A DNA stretch of 64,000 nucleotides from DATKWD01 sp963704815 (GCA_963704815.1 CAVPHU010000003.1:186001-250000), one strand, 5' to 3'. Shown: positions 38,617 through 47,434, numbered from the stretch's first letter. The notes: generated from the sequence alone by a model not told the origin. Translations and numbers: made by a program.

Positions 38617-38968
38617 ACTGCGTCATGTCGAAGTAGTCGCGCCATTGCGTGATGAGGCCGTCGTGGACCTCGAAGGTTCCCATCACCGGGAGCACCAACA
38701 CGTGACCGGTCGGCCAGATGAAACGGTCGATCCTCTCGGTGAGCACGATCGGCCCGTCGGCGACGGCGTGGACGACCTCGAACTCCACGGTCTGCACACC
38801 CGCGGTGAAGCCTTCGAGCGTGGACCGGATGGCCTCGCGCCCCACCACCGGCTCGACCGGGATGTTGTGGTACACCGCGTCGTCCGAGAAGAAGGCAACG
38901 AGGGTGTCCAGGTCGAGGTCCGGCCAAGCGGCGCAGAATTCGGTCACGGTTTCGGCGGGAGTCGTCAT
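38585..38968 (-). CDS. Limonene-1,2-epoxide hydrolase-like (SnoaL-fold) protein
   Basis: The product has 127 residues from ATG 38968. The family pattern includes FCAAWPDLDLDTLVAFFSDDAVYHNIPVEPVVG, then IRSTLEGFT, ERIDRF and VMGTFEVHDGLITQWRDYFD. The Asp-Arg-Asp triad expected for epoxide hydrolases can be accommodated by DRF and WRDYFD, which supports this subfamily over plain SnoaL. The substrate is unknown. It lies 12 bases upstream of the sugar epimerase gene. Confidence 0.8.
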   Translation of the reverse strand: MTTPAETVTEFCAAWPDLDLDTLVAFFSDDAVYHNIPVEPVVGREAIRSTLEGFTAGVQTVEFEVVHAVADGPIVLTERIDRFIWPTGHVLVLPVMGTFEVHDGLITQWRDYFDMTQFMSQLPATGD

Positions 38969-38980
38969 CGGGCGATCCTT

Positions 38981-40021
38981 TCACGAGCGAAGCGGCGCGG
39001 TCGCGAACTCGACCATCCCGTCGGCGAATCGCACCGCCGGGGTGACTCCGAGTTCACGGCGCATCCGGCTCGGACTCGCCACGACGTGGCGGACGTCGCC
39101 CAGGCGGTAGCTGCCCTCCACCTGGGGCGCCGGGCCGCCCATCGCGTCGGCGAGCGCCCTCGCCATGTCGAGCACCGTGTGCGGCTCTCCACTGGCCACG
39201 TTGACCGGGCCGGTCACCGGGCTGGGGGCAGTGAGGGCGGCGACGTTCGCGGCTGCGACATCGCGAACGTGCACGAAGTCGCGGGTCTGTCCCCCGTCCT
39301 CGTACACCTGCGGCGCCGCTCCCCGCTCGAGCGCCGAGCGGAAGATGCTCGCCACCCCTGCATACGGGGTGTCCCTCGGCATCCGGGGCCCGTAGACGTT
39401 GTGGTAGCGGAGGCTGGTCACGGTGCAGCCCGGATGCTCGCGCGCGTAGGCCGCACACAGGTGCTCCTGGTGGAGCTTCGTGGCGGCATACACGTTGCGG
39501 GGGTCCGTGGGTGCGTCCTCGGTCACCAGGTCCCATGTGAGAAGGTCTCCGCACGTCGGGCAAGGTGGGTCGAAGCGTCCGGCATCGAGGTCCGCGACGG
39601 ACCTCAGACCCGGCCGGACCGACCCGTGTGCGGTGCAGCGGTACCGGCCTTCGCCGTAGACGACCATCGAACTGGCCAGCACGATGCGTCCGGCGAATCC
39701 CTGGTCGTGCAGCACAGAGAGTCCGATCGCGGTGCCCACGTCGTTGTCACCGACATAGGAGGTCACGTCGGCGAAGTCGAGGCCCAGACCGACGCGGGCC
39801 GCCTGGTGGCACACGGCGTCGATCGGCCCGCACGCCCGCCATGCCGCAGGGTCCCGGACATCGGCCTCGACCAGATCGACCCCGACGGGGAGTTCGGGTC
39901 GAACCGGGTGGACCGATGCGGCCAACGAGTCGAGCACCACGACGTCGTGGTCGGCCGCTCGGAGCGCATCGACGATGTGGGAGCCGATGAAGCCGGCTCC
40001 CCCGGTCACGAGTACACGCAT
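38981..40021 (-). CDS. NAD-dependent epimerase/dehydratase with Cys/His insertion
   Basis: The product has 346 residues from ATG 40021. The Rossmann motif VTGGAGFIGSH binds NAD, SSMVVYG carries the catalytic Ser, and NVYAATKLHQE carries YxxxK. An insertion between them has Cys129, His132, Cys154 and Cys157 (RYRCTAH and PCPTCG), which could form a zinc knuckle. The rest follows dTDP-glucose 4,6-dehydratase or UDP-glucose epimerase type proteins. The neighbouring membrane protein and glycosyltransferase suggest surface polysaccharide work. Confidence 0.88.
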   Translation of the reverse strand: MRVLVTGGAGFIGSHIVDALRAADHDVVVLDSLAASVHPVRPELPVGVDLVEADVRDPAAWRACGPIDAVCHQAARVGLGLDFADVTSYVGDNDVGTAIGLSVLHDQGFAGRIVLASSMVVYGEGRYRCTAHGSVRPGLRSVADLDAGRFDPPCPTCGDLLTWDLVTEDAPTDPRNVYAATKLHQEHLCAAYAREHPGCTVTSLRYHNVYGPRMPRDTPYAGVASIFRSALERGAAPQVYEDGGQTRDFVHVRDVAAANVAALTAPSPVTGPVNVASGEPHTVLDMARALADAMGGPAPQVEGSYRLGDVRHVVASPSRMRRELGVTPAVRFADGMVEFATAPLRS

Positions 40022-40043
40022 GTCGACATCCTTGCTGGTCTGC

Positions 40044-41318
40044 TCACCACGGCGACATCAGCCAAGCCTCGACGACGAGGGCGGTGGTCGCCTGGGCCGC
40101 CAACCAGGCTCGCACCCCGAAGCGACCCCGGAGGGTGACGGTGGCGGCCGCGACCCACGGAACGAACGGCAGCCAGATGCGCTCGACCTCGCCCTTGGAC
40201 AGCCCCGAGAGGTCGGCCACGGCGACGGCGAGGAGCGCCGAACCGACCAGCACCCACACCCGACGGTCGCGCAGCACGAGGATCGACGCAGCAACCGCAG
40301 GACCGATGCTGAGCGCGAACGCCGCCGGGTTCCCGAGGAAGACGAAGTACCCGTACTCACGGCGCTGCGACACGCCCGCCTCGTAGAACGTCCGGGTCGC
40401 CTCGACCCCGTCGAACCACCAGAAGCCGGCCAGCAGGAACGCCGCCACGACGACGACGGCTCCGGCCGCCGCGGCCGGCACGACCTTCCACGACCGGGTG
40501 GAGACGACGATCGCGGCCGGGATCAGCAAGAGCGGCACCGCCCCGTAGGTCATGAACAATCCGAGGGCAACGACGCCACCCGCCGCGCCGGCCATCGCCG
40601 GTTGCCGCGATGCGGTTTCCGAGCGCACCGCCATCGCGGTCAGCGCGATGCCCCAGGCGATCACGCCGGCGAACATGGCATCGGCGCTGGTCCCCATCCA
40701 GATCGCCCCGGGAAGCAGCACGAGAAACGGTGCCGCCCGCCGAGCCGTGGGCTCATCGGCCGTCAGCCGCAACGTGACGAGCACGGCTGCGGCAGCCGAT
40801 GCGCCGACACCGATGACCAGTGCGGCGGCCCACCCCGACCCACCCAGCCCGAGCCGATCGAGACCGACGAACACCAACGTCGGGCCCGGGGGATGCCCCT
40901 TCACGTGCGTGGGGTAGTCACCGAGGCGCTCGGTGTAGGACGAGACGAAGGTTGTGACGCCCAGGTCGTCCACCGTGGGCAGGACGGCGAGGTACTCGTA
41001 CCGGGTCTCGAGTGGCTCGGTGAGCTGGTCGGTTCCCTCGGTGAGCGCGAGCGATGTCGTCCAGCCCACGCCGGCGAGCGTGACGACGAGGAGAAGAACT
41101 CGCCAGGTCGCGCGGTCGGCGATCCGCGGACCGAACGCGACGACCGAGACGGCGACCGCCGCCGGCCACAGCACTGAGGCCGTCGGGTTCCACAGCCAGC
41201 GCCCGACCACCGGCGCTGCGCCGACCGCGACCCGGGGGGTCTCGGCGATCTCGAGCCCGTTGCGTCGCGCCGCGACGACGAGGGCGACCCAACCGACGAC
41301 GCCGACCGGCAGCAGGAC
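40044..41318 (-). CDS. Polytopic membrane protein, GT87-like; start unresolved
   Basis: The protein has about 10-12 hydrophobic segments. YEYLAVLPTVDDLG and YPTHVKGHPPGPTLVFVGLDRLGLGG resemble the lumenal loops of GT-C glycosyltransferases that use lipid-linked sugars. The frame runs open upstream without a usable ATG, GTG or TTG ahead of the first membrane segment (VLLPVGVVGWVALVV). ATG 41403 is two bases out of frame. Restoring a lost dinucleotide before 41318 would join MLRDAELWG to this frame. The annotated end is a conservative CTG region. It is probably linked to the epimerase and the glycosyltransferase. Confidence 0.65.
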   Translation of the reverse strand, partial: VLLPVGVVGWVALVVAARRNGLEIAETPRVAVGAAPVVGRWLWNPTASVLWPAAVAVSVVAFGPRIADRATWRVLLLVVTLAGVGWTTSLALTEGTDQLTEPLETRYEYLAVLPTVDDLGVTTFVSSYTERLGDYPTHVKGHPPGPTLVFVGLDRLGLGGSGWAAALVIGVGASAAAAVLVTLRLTADEPTARRAAPFLVLLPGAIWMGTSADAMFAGVIAWGIALTAMAVRSETASRQPAMAGAAGGVVALGLFMTYGAVPLLLIPAAIVVSTRSWKVVPAAAAGAVVVVAAFLLAGFWWFDGVEATRTFYEAGVSQRREYGYFVFLGNPAAFALSIGPAVAASILVLRDRRVWVLVGSALLAVAVADLSGLSKGEVERIWLPFVPWVAAATVTLRGRFGVRAWLAAQATTALVVEAWLMSPW

Positions 41319-41411
41319 GCGAACGGACCGGCACGTGGTGCAGTCAACCGCGCCGGGGCCCGCCGCGGGCCGCCGCTCCCCAGAGTTCAGCGTCTCGTAG
41401 CATTGGCCGCC

Positions 41412-42224
41412 GTGACCCCGCCACCCCGAACCACCGAGATGGCGTCGGCCAACGACGAGTACCAGTTGCTGGAAGCGCTGCTCGGGAACCGCACGAAACG
41501 GCACCGGCAGGGGCGCTTCCTGATCCAGGGGGTCACCCAGATCGATGCCGCTCTGGCGGCCCGATGGCCGATCGAAGCGGTCCTCGTCTCCATCGAACGC
41601 AGGCCGTCCGCGTGGGCGACCGGGGTCCTCGAATCGGTCGGCGACACCGAGATGATCCGGATGCCCGAGCAGCTGCTCGACCGCCTCGGTCAGCGCGACG
41701 ACGGAACCGAGATGATCCTGGTCGGATCGCTCCCGTCGACCGACCTGACCCGACGGCCCATCGTCGACGACGCGGTGTGGGTCCTCGGCGAGGGCATCTC
41801 GAACCCGGGCAACCTGGGCACGCTGCTGCGATCCTGCGATGCTCTCGCCGCCCACGCACTCGTGCTGACCTCACGCTCGGCCGATCCGTTCGACCCGAAG
41901 GCCGTTCGGGCCAGCGCCGGGTCGGTGTTCACCGTGCCGATCGCCACGGTCGACTCGGTGGCGTCGGCGGTCGAGACCCTTCGCGTCGACCCGCCACCCG
42001 TTCGGGTCATCGGCCTCGACGAGGCCGGAACGCCGCTCGGCGAGGTCGGCCTCGACGGAACACTCGCCGTCGTCGCGGGGAGCGAGACCCGGGGTCTCAC
42101 CCGCCGGGCCCGGGAGGCGTGCGACGAGATCGCGGCGATTCCGATGCAGGGGTCGGTGTCGTCGCTCAACGTGGCGGTGGCCACCTCGATCGTGCTCCAC
42201 GAGATCCGACGCCGACGTGCCTGA
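41412..42224 (+). CDS. TrmH family RNA methyltransferase (SpoU type)
   Basis: This enzyme methylates a ribose 2'-OH in rRNA or tRNA with SAM. GTG 41412 gives 270 residues; TTG 41403 and ATG 41439 are alternatives. The N-terminal substrate-binding region has ALLGNRTKRHRQGRFLIQGVTQI. The knotted domain has GEGISNPGNLGTLLRSCDAL (motif 1), VVAGSETRGL (motif 2) and IPMQGSVSSLNVAVATSIVLHE (motif 3). Specific nucleotide unknown. It overlaps the next gene by 8 bases. Confidence 0.92.
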   Translation: MTPPPRTTEMASANDEYQLLEALLGNRTKRHRQGRFLIQGVTQIDAALAARWPIEAVLVSIERRPSAWATGVLESVGDTEMIRMPEQLLDRLGQRDDGTEMILVGSLPSTDLTRRPIVDDAVWVLGEGISNPGNLGTLLRSCDALAAHALVLTSRSADPFDPKAVRASAGSVFTVPIATVDSVASAVETLRVDPPPVRVIGLDEAGTPLGEVGLDGTLAVVAGSETRGLTRRAREACDEIAAIPMQGSVSSLNVAVATSIVLHEIRRRRA

Positions 42225-42867
42225 TGTGGTCCTCCCGGTCCTGAACGAGGTCGAGGCCCTTCCCGGAGTCCTGGGCGCGATGCCCGACGGCTACCGGCCC
42301 ATCGTCGTCGACAACGGGTCGACCGACGGGTCGGCCCGAGTGGCCACGCGGCTCGGTGCCACCGTCGTGGACGAACCCGTGCCGGGGTTCGGGTCGGCGT
42401 GCTGGGCCGGCCTCCTGGCCGCCACCGACGAGGTGGTCTGTTTCATGGACGCGGACGGCTCGCTCGACCCCGCCGACCTCCCGGCGGTCGCCGAACCCGT
42501 CATCGACGGCCGGGCCGACCTGACGCTCGGTCGTCGGGTCGCCGTCCGTGGCGCCTGGCCCGCCCATGCCCGCCTGGCCAACCGGTTCCTGGCGTTCGAG
42601 CTGCGGCGCCGTGGCGTCGCCGACCTGCAGGACATCGGTCCGATGCGTGCGGCACGCACGGGTGCGCTGCGCGACCTCGGCATGCAGGACCGACGATTCG
42701 GATGGCCGCTCGAGATGGTCATCCGCGCCGCCCACGCCGGCTGGCGCATCGTCGAGGTCGACACCCCGTACGCCGAGCGGACGGGCCGCTCCAAGGTGAC
42801 CGGTACGTTCAAGGGCACGGTGCACACGATCAGCGACATGTCCCGCATCCTCCGCGAGGTCGGCTGA
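42217..42867 (+). CDS. Family 2 glycosyltransferase
   Basis: The product has 216 residues from GTG 42217. The GT-A fold is evident: VVLPVLNEVEALPGVL, VVDNGSTDGSARVA for the nucleotide sugar, and CFMDADGSLDPADL with the metal-binding DxD. The C-terminal VEVDTPYAERTGRSKVTGTFKG resembles dolichol-phosphate mannose synthase-type enzymes. No membrane segments are attached. It is likely to add a sugar to a lipid carrier or polysaccharide. It converges on pth across 4 bases. Confidence 0.88.
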   Translation: MPDVVLPVLNEVEALPGVLGAMPDGYRPIVVDNGSTDGSARVATRLGATVVDEPVPGFGSACWAGLLAATDEVVCFMDADGSLDPADLPAVAEPVIDGRADLTLGRRVAVRGAWPAHARLANRFLAFELRRRGVADLQDIGPMRAARTGALRDLGMQDRRFGWPLEMVIRAAHAGWRIVEVDTPYAERTGRSKVTGTFKGTVHTISDMSRILREVG

Positions 42868-42871
42868 ACGC

Positions 42872-43456
42872 TCAGGGTCTGCGGTTGGCCTGCTCCATGG
42901 CCCGCTCGGGGCCCTCGGCAAGAATCGTTTCGACGGTGTCGGCGGCCTCGTCGACCACGCGGTCGAGTTCTCGGCGCACGGCCTTGGGGATGCGCTTGAG
43001 CACGTGATCGGCTCCCCTGGCCTTGTTCGGCGGCTTGCCGACCCCGATCCGGAGGCGCATGAACTCACCGGTGTGGAGATGGGCCTTGATCGAACGAAGG
43101 CCGTTGTGACCGGCCAGCCCGCCGCCGACCTTCAGCTTCATCCGCCCCGGCTCGAGGTCGAGCTCGTCGTGCACCACGAGCAGATGGGAGGGGTCGAGGT
43201 CGTAGCGCCGCAGGAGCGGAGCGACCGCCTCGCCCGAGTTGTTCATGAAGGTCTGCGGAAAGGCCAGGGCCATCCGCCGGCCGCCCACGCGCACGTCGGT
43301 GAGGCGGGCCCGCTCGCGCTTGGAGAGCCGGAACGAGCCTCCGTGGCGGTCGGCGAGGACGTCGATCACCTCGACGCCCACGTTGTGGCGCGAACCTTCG
43401 TACTCTGGGCCCGGGTTCCCGAGGCCGACCACCAGCAGGTCGACGCCCGACGCCAT
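42872..43456 (-). CDS. pth: Peptidyl-tRNA hydrolase
   Basis: Pth recycles peptidyl-tRNA that drops off the ribosome. The product has 194 residues from ATG 43456. Motifs are VVGLGNPGPEYEGSRHNVG with the catalytic His24, FPQTFMNNSG, VHDELDLEPG and GGGLAGHNGLRSI. A longer upstream frame is just the antisense of rplY. It lies 4 bases from the rplY stop, the standard pairing of ribosomal and rescue functions in actinobacteria. Confidence 0.95.
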   Translation of the reverse strand: MASGVDLLVVGLGNPGPEYEGSRHNVGVEVIDVLADRHGGSFRLSKRERARLTDVRVGGRRMALAFPQTFMNNSGEAVAPLLRRYDLDPSHLLVVHDELDLEPGRMKLKVGGGLAGHNGLRSIKAHLHTGEFMRLRIGVGKPPNKARGADHVLKRIPKAVRRELDRVVDEAADTVETILAEGPERAMEQANRRP

Positions 43457-43460
43457 CGGC

Positions 43461-44159
43461 TCAGTCGTCGTCGCTGCCGCCGCCCTCGGCTTCGGCGTCG
43501 TCGCCACCTTCGGCCCCGGCGCCCTCGGCGCCACCTTCGCCGGCTTCGGCCTCTTCGGCGGCGAGCTCGGCGGCCTCGTCGGCCTCGATGGCTTCGATGG
43601 TCGAGCGGGTGATCTGACCACTGACGACCGGATCGCTGCCTTCGACGGCCAGCTCGACCCCGTCGGGCAGCGCGACCGCGTCGGCGGTGATGGCCTCGTC
43701 GAGGGTCAGTTCGCTCACGTCGACGGTGAAGCCGGTCGGGATCGAGTCGGGGCGAGCCTTGACGAGCAGCGAGAACATCAGCTGGTCGACGACACCGTTC
43801 TCGTCGAGCACGGCCTTGGCCTCGCCCGTGAGATGAATCGGCACCTCGACCTCGATCGGCTTGTTGGGATCGATCTCGAGGAAGTCGACGTGCAGCACGT
43901 TGCGCTTCACCGGATGGCGCTGCATGTCGGTGACGATCGTCAGCTTCTTCGTGCCGTCCACGTCGAGCCGGATCAGTGCGTTCAGGCCGGCGTCGGTGGT
44001 GAGGGCGGTCCGGAGGGCGCGCCACTCGACGGCGACCGAGACCGGGTCGTTGCCGCTCCCGTAGACCACCGCCGGGACCTTGCCCTCGTTGCGGAGTCGG
44101 GACGAAGAACGCGAACCGATGGTTCGGCCGGTTTCGGCGACGAGTGAGATCTCAGCCAT
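43461..44159 (-). CDS. rplY: 50S ribosomal protein L25 (CTC/bL25 long form)
   Basis: The product has 232 residues from ATG 44159. The L25 domain shows in AETGRTIGSRSSSRLRNEGKVPAVVYG, RHPVKRNVLHVDFLEID, and the C-terminal TL5-like domain with EVPIHLTGEAKAVL and PTGFTVDVSELTLDEAI. The last 40 residues are an acidic Glu/Ala/Gly-rich tail (EGGAEGAGAEGG) typical of actinobacterial bL25. It binds 5S rRNA. Precedes pth in the same operon. Confidence 0.94.
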   Translation of the reverse strand: MAEISLVAETGRTIGSRSSSRLRNEGKVPAVVYGSGNDPVSVAVEWRALRTALTTDAGLNALIRLDVDGTKKLTIVTDMQRHPVKRNVLHVDFLEIDPNKPIEVEVPIHLTGEAKAVLDENGVVDQLMFSLLVKARPDSIPTGFTVDVSELTLDEAITADAVALPDGVELAVEGSDPVVSGQITRSTIEAIEADEAAELAAEEAEAGEGGAEGAGAEGGDDAEAEGGGSDDD

Positions 44160-44241
44160 TGCAGTGCTCCTGGCGCGCGGCGACGGGACATCCGTCAGAA
44201 CGAACAGATCAGCTTACGAAACCGGGCGCCGATGGCGCGAA

Positions 44242-45225
44242 TCAGCGCTGGTTGTCGCCACCGAAGAGCTCGGACACGCTCTTGTCCTCGAAGACGGCGT
44301 CGATGGCGTCGGCGAGCAGCGGAGCGATCGAGAGCACCTCGAGCTTGTCGAACTGCTTGTCGGGACCCAGGGGCATCGTGTTGGTACAGATGACCTTCTC
44401 GATCACCGAGTTCTTCAGACGGTCCACGGCCGGTCCGGACAGCACGGCGTGGGTGGTGGCGGCGTAGACCTGGCTGGCGCCCTCCTCGATGAGCAACTCG
44501 GCGGCCGCACAGATGGTGCCCGCGGTGTCGATCATGTCGTCGATCAACACACAGATGCGGCCTTCGACGTCGCCGACGACATCTCGGGCCTTCACGGAGT
44601 TCTTCTCGCCCTTGACCCGCCGTTTGTGCACGATGGCCAGGTCGGCGTGCAGATCCTGGGCGTAGTAGTCGGCGACCTTCACCCCGCCGGCATCTGGCGA
44701 GACCACCACGAGGTCGGTCCCGACGTTGGCTTCGAGCCACTTGATGAGCACCGGCTTGGCGACGAGATGGTCGACGGGCCCGTCGAAGAACCCCTGGATC
44801 TGGCCGGAGTGGAGATCGATGCTGACCAGCCGGTCGGCGCCGGCGGTCTTGAACAAGTTGGCCATCAGCTTGGCGGTGATGGGCTCACGGCCTTCGGACT
44901 TGCGGTCCTGGCGGGCGTAGCCGAAGCACGGGCAGACGACGGTGATGCGCTTGGCCGAGCCCCGACGGGCTGCGTCGACCATGATCAGCTGCTCGAGGAT
45001 CGAGTCGTTGATCGTGAAGTCCTCGGTGTCGGCGTGGCCCTGGATGATGAACACGTCGGCCCCACGGATCGACGTGCCGAGCTTGCAGTGCAGTTCGCCG
45101 CTCGCGAACTTGGCCAGGTTGGCCTCACCGAGCTGCACGCCGAGGCAGGCCGCGACCTCCTCGGACAGCTCGCGATTCGTTCGGCCGCTCATGAGGTGCA
45201 GCTTCTTGGTCGTGGTCACTTCCAT
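44242..45225 (-). CDS. prs: Ribose-phosphate pyrophosphokinase
   Basis: Prs makes PRPP from ribose-5-phosphate and ATP, feeding nucleotide, histidine and tryptophan synthesis and the upp salvage step. The product has 327 residues from ATG 45225. ATP-binding residues are in FASGELHCKLGTSIRG and CPCFGYARQDRKS. The catalytic flexible loop is VHKRRVKG. The PRPP loop DDMIDTAGT is at 229-237. The start overlaps the glmU stop, so the two are coupled. Confidence 0.95.
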   Translation of the reverse strand: MEVTTTKKLHLMSGRTNRELSEEVAACLGVQLGEANLAKFASGELHCKLGTSIRGADVFIIQGHADTEDFTINDSILEQLIMVDAARRGSAKRITVVCPCFGYARQDRKSEGREPITAKLMANLFKTAGADRLVSIDLHSGQIQGFFDGPVDHLVAKPVLIKWLEANVGTDLVVVSPDAGGVKVADYYAQDLHADLAIVHKRRVKGEKNSVKARDVVGDVEGRICVLIDDMIDTAGTICAAAELLIEEGASQVYAATTHAVLSGPAVDRLKNSVIEKVICTNTMPLGPDKQFDKLEVLSIAPLLADAIDAVFEDKSVSELFGGDNQR

Positions 45226-46340
45226 CAGGTGTGCCCCTCCTGATCGCTTGCCGACGCAGTGTAGAACGGTCCGGTGCGCGTGCCCGACGGGACCTCGGAA
45301 CCGGGTTCGAGCGAGGCGTACGGGCCCACGTGGGCATCGTCGCCGATGGTCGCTCGCCTCGCTTCGGTCTGCTTGACGGTCGAGTCGGCGCCGACGATGC
45401 AATCGACCAGCCGGCACCCGGCACCGATCTTCGATCGCGGACCGACCACCGTGGCGCCCTGGAGCACGACGCCCGGGTAGATCGTGACGTCTTCGGCCAG
45501 TTCGACGGTGACGTCGAGGTAGGTCTGATCGGGATCGAGCATCGTGACGCCGCGGGCCATCCACGCGTCGTTGTTGCGGCGCCGCAACTCGGCTTCGGCG
45601 GCCGCGAGCTGCCGGCGGTCGTTCACGCCGTGGGTCTCGTCGGGTTCGTCGGCGATCCGGCTGGTGACCGAGTAGCCCATCTCGGCCAGGACCTCGACCA
45701 CGTCGGTGAGGTAGTACTCGCCCTGGGCGTTCTCGGGATCGAGTCGGCGCAGCGCGGGGGCGAGGATCGACCGTCGGAAGCAGAAGATGCCGGTGTTGAT
45801 CTCGTCGATCTCGGCTTCGGCTGGGGTGGTGTCGCGCTGCTCGACGATCCGCACGACCCGGTCGTCGCGGCCGCGGACGATGCGGCCATAGCCGGTCGGG
45901 TCAGCGAAGCGGGCCGTCAGGACGGTGCAGGCAGCGCCGCTCTCGCGGTGCGTGGCGAGCAACCCCTCGACGGACTCGCGCGTGAGCAGCGGCGTGTCGC
46001 CGGGCAGGACGAGCACCTCCTCCTCGTCGTCGAGGGCGTCCTCGGACAGGCCCGTCAGTCCGACGATCACCGCGTCACCGGTGCCTCGCTGGACGTGCTG
46101 TTCGACGAACTCGAGGCGGACCTCGGCCTCCTCCTCGGCGATGATCTTGCGGACCTCGTCGCCGCCGTGACCGACCACGACCACCGCCCGCTCGACCTCA
46201 TCGGACGGGAGGGCGCCGAGGACGTGCCCCACCATCGTGCGACCGCACAGCCGGTGCAGCGGCTTGGGGCGAGCCGACTTCATACGAGTGCCCTGGCCGG
46301 CAGCCAGGATGATGGCGGACAAGCGACGCCCTTGGGTCAT
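45225..46340 (-). CDS. glmU: GlmU-type nucleotidyltransferase lacking the acetyltransferase half
   Basis: The product has 371 residues from ATG 46340. The uridyltransferase domain is complete: AIILAAGQGTRMKSARPKPLH (P-loop and Lys), QRGTGDAV, VLPGDTPLL, TGYGRIVR, EINTGIFCF and NAQGEYYLTDVVEVL. It should make UDP-N-acetylglucosamine. The left-handed beta helix has only a few turns and ends after GPYASLEPGSEVPSG. The acetyltransferase active site found in the last 100 residues of standard GlmU (about 450-480 residues) is absent. Acetylation of glucosamine-1-phosphate must happen elsewhere, or the sequence is damaged here. Confidence 0.88.
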   Translation of the reverse strand: MTQGRRLSAIILAAGQGTRMKSARPKPLHRLCGRTMVGHVLGALPSDEVERAVVVVGHGGDEVRKIIAEEEAEVRLEFVEQHVQRGTGDAVIVGLTGLSEDALDDEEEVLVLPGDTPLLTRESVEGLLATHRESGAACTVLTARFADPTGYGRIVRGRDDRVVRIVEQRDTTPAEAEIDEINTGIFCFRRSILAPALRRLDPENAQGEYYLTDVVEVLAEMGYSVTSRIADEPDETHGVNDRRQLAAAEAELRRRNNDAWMARGVTMLDPDQTYLDVTVELAEDVTIYPGVVLQGATVVGPRSKIGAGCRLVDCIVGADSTVKQTEARRATIGDDAHVGPYASLEPGSEVPSGTRTGPFYTASASDQEGHT

Positions 46341-46359
46341 GGCTCCTGTCTACCGCCTG

Positions 46360-46432
46360 CTCGGGGAGCAGGGCTCGAACCTGCGACCTCCTGGACCAAA
46401 ACCAGGCGTTCTTCCAGCTGAACTACCCCCGA
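46360..46432 (-). tRNA. tRNA-Gln (anticodon UUG)
   Basis: A complete cloverleaf reads on the minus strand. The acceptor stem 5' TCGGGGG pairs with TCCCCGA. The D arm is GTTC/GAAC and the anticodon arm is CCTGG-TTTTGGT-CCAGG with anticodon TTG. The T arm is GCAGG-TTCGAGC-CCTGC. Position 73 is G and no CCA is encoded. The weak first pair U1-A72 is typical of glutamine tRNAs. It lies 20 bases upstream of glmU. Confidence 0.94.
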
Positions 46433-46480
46433 TGGGTGCCCCTCGATCGTACCGGTCACGGTGCCGGGCGAGCCATGACA

Positions 46481-47434
46481 TCAGCCGGGGGCGATGTTGC
46501 TGATGCCGACGACCACACCCGACGCGTCGAGGACGAAGACGCGGTACGCCGACGCCGTGACACCGGGCGCAGGTGTGTCGCGGGCACCCAGCGTCTGCGG
46601 ATCGCCTGACGTGAGCACCACGGCTCCGTCGGTGGGTGCGACCGGTCGCGGCGGTGGACCGGTGCCCGTCGACACGGTCCGGACGACGACGACTCGGTCG
46701 AAGTCGCCGCCGCGGTACGCCGTCCAGGTCAAGCTGATCCGGCGGTCGTCCACTCGGCGCGCCGTCAACGAGAGGGGCGACGGATCGGCAGGGCGCGAGG
46801 TCGTCGTGGTCGTCGAGTCCGCGGGTCTCGGGGTGGTGGCGGGCGTCGTGGGTGCGACGGGCGGTGCCGTCACGATGGTCGGCGGCGAGGTCCGATCCGG
46901 CGGCCGATCACCGGGTCGGCTCGTGGTCGTGGTGGTCGGGTCGGTCGTGGGGCGATCGCCCACCGGTCGTTCTGGCGGCGCAGCGACCGGGTCGTCGGGT
47001 GACGCCTCGAAGCGCACCTCGCCGTCGCGGATGACGACGGTCTGGCCCGGGGCAACGGTCGTCCCGTCGATCACCACGGCGTCGTCGCCGGCGGTGATTG
47101 TGGTTCCGTCGGGGAGCTCGAGCCCGGCCTCGGCGTCGACGACCGAGCCGTCGGGCAGGACGACCCGCGCATCGGATGCCGCGTCGAGCGCAAGCACGGG
47201 ATCGTCGGACGAGGGCGCGGCGAGCGCGACAGCGGCCACCACGACGATCAGGCACACCGCCGCGAGCAGCGGGCGGAGCCAGACTCGTCTCGCCGGGTGC
47301 GGCGCGGGCTCGTCGGCCACGAGTTGGTGGACCGCGGTGAGCCGAGCTTCGAGCCGGTCGGAGAACGCCGGATCGGGAGGCGGCACCCGGCCGGCCACCG
47401 ACTCGAGCCGGGCGTCGAGGTCATCGGGGGTCAT
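46481..47434 (-). CDS. Single-span membrane protein, putative anti-sigma factor with extracytoplasmic domain
   Basis: The product has 317 residues from ATG 47434, overlapping the sigma factor stop as ATGA. A cytoplasmic N-terminus of about 50 residues (LESVAGRVPPPDPAFSDRLEARL) precedes one membrane segment at about 52-74. Outside the membrane lie a beta-rich region (VVLPDGSVVDAEAGLELPDGT), a Pro/Thr-rich linker with two TTTTTSRP units, and a C-terminal fibronectin-like domain. The genomic position strongly suggests it regulates the sigma factor upstream, but no canonical zinc anti-sigma motif is present. Confidence 0.7.
   Translation of the reverse strand: MTPDDLDARLESVAGRVPPPDPAFSDRLEARLTAVHQLVADEPAPHPARRVWLRPLLAAVCLIVVVAAVALAAPSSDDPVLALDAASDARVVLPDGSVVDAEAGLELPDGTTITAGDDAVVIDGTTVAPGQTVVIRDGEVRFEASPDDPVAAPPERPVGDRPTTDPTTTTTSRPGDRPPDRTSPPTIVTAPPVAPTTPATTPRPADSTTTTTSRPADPSPLSLTARRVDDRRISLTWTAYRGGDFDRVVVVRTVSTGTGPPPRPVAPTDGAVVLTSGDPQTLGARDTPAPGVTASAYRVFVLDASGVVVGISNIAPG

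Noticed and set aside
37435..38968. Functional antisense overlap between the phosphoesterase and the epoxide-hydrolase-like gene
   Set aside because: The overlap is only 32 bases at the 3' ends, which is common between convergent genes in compact genomes.
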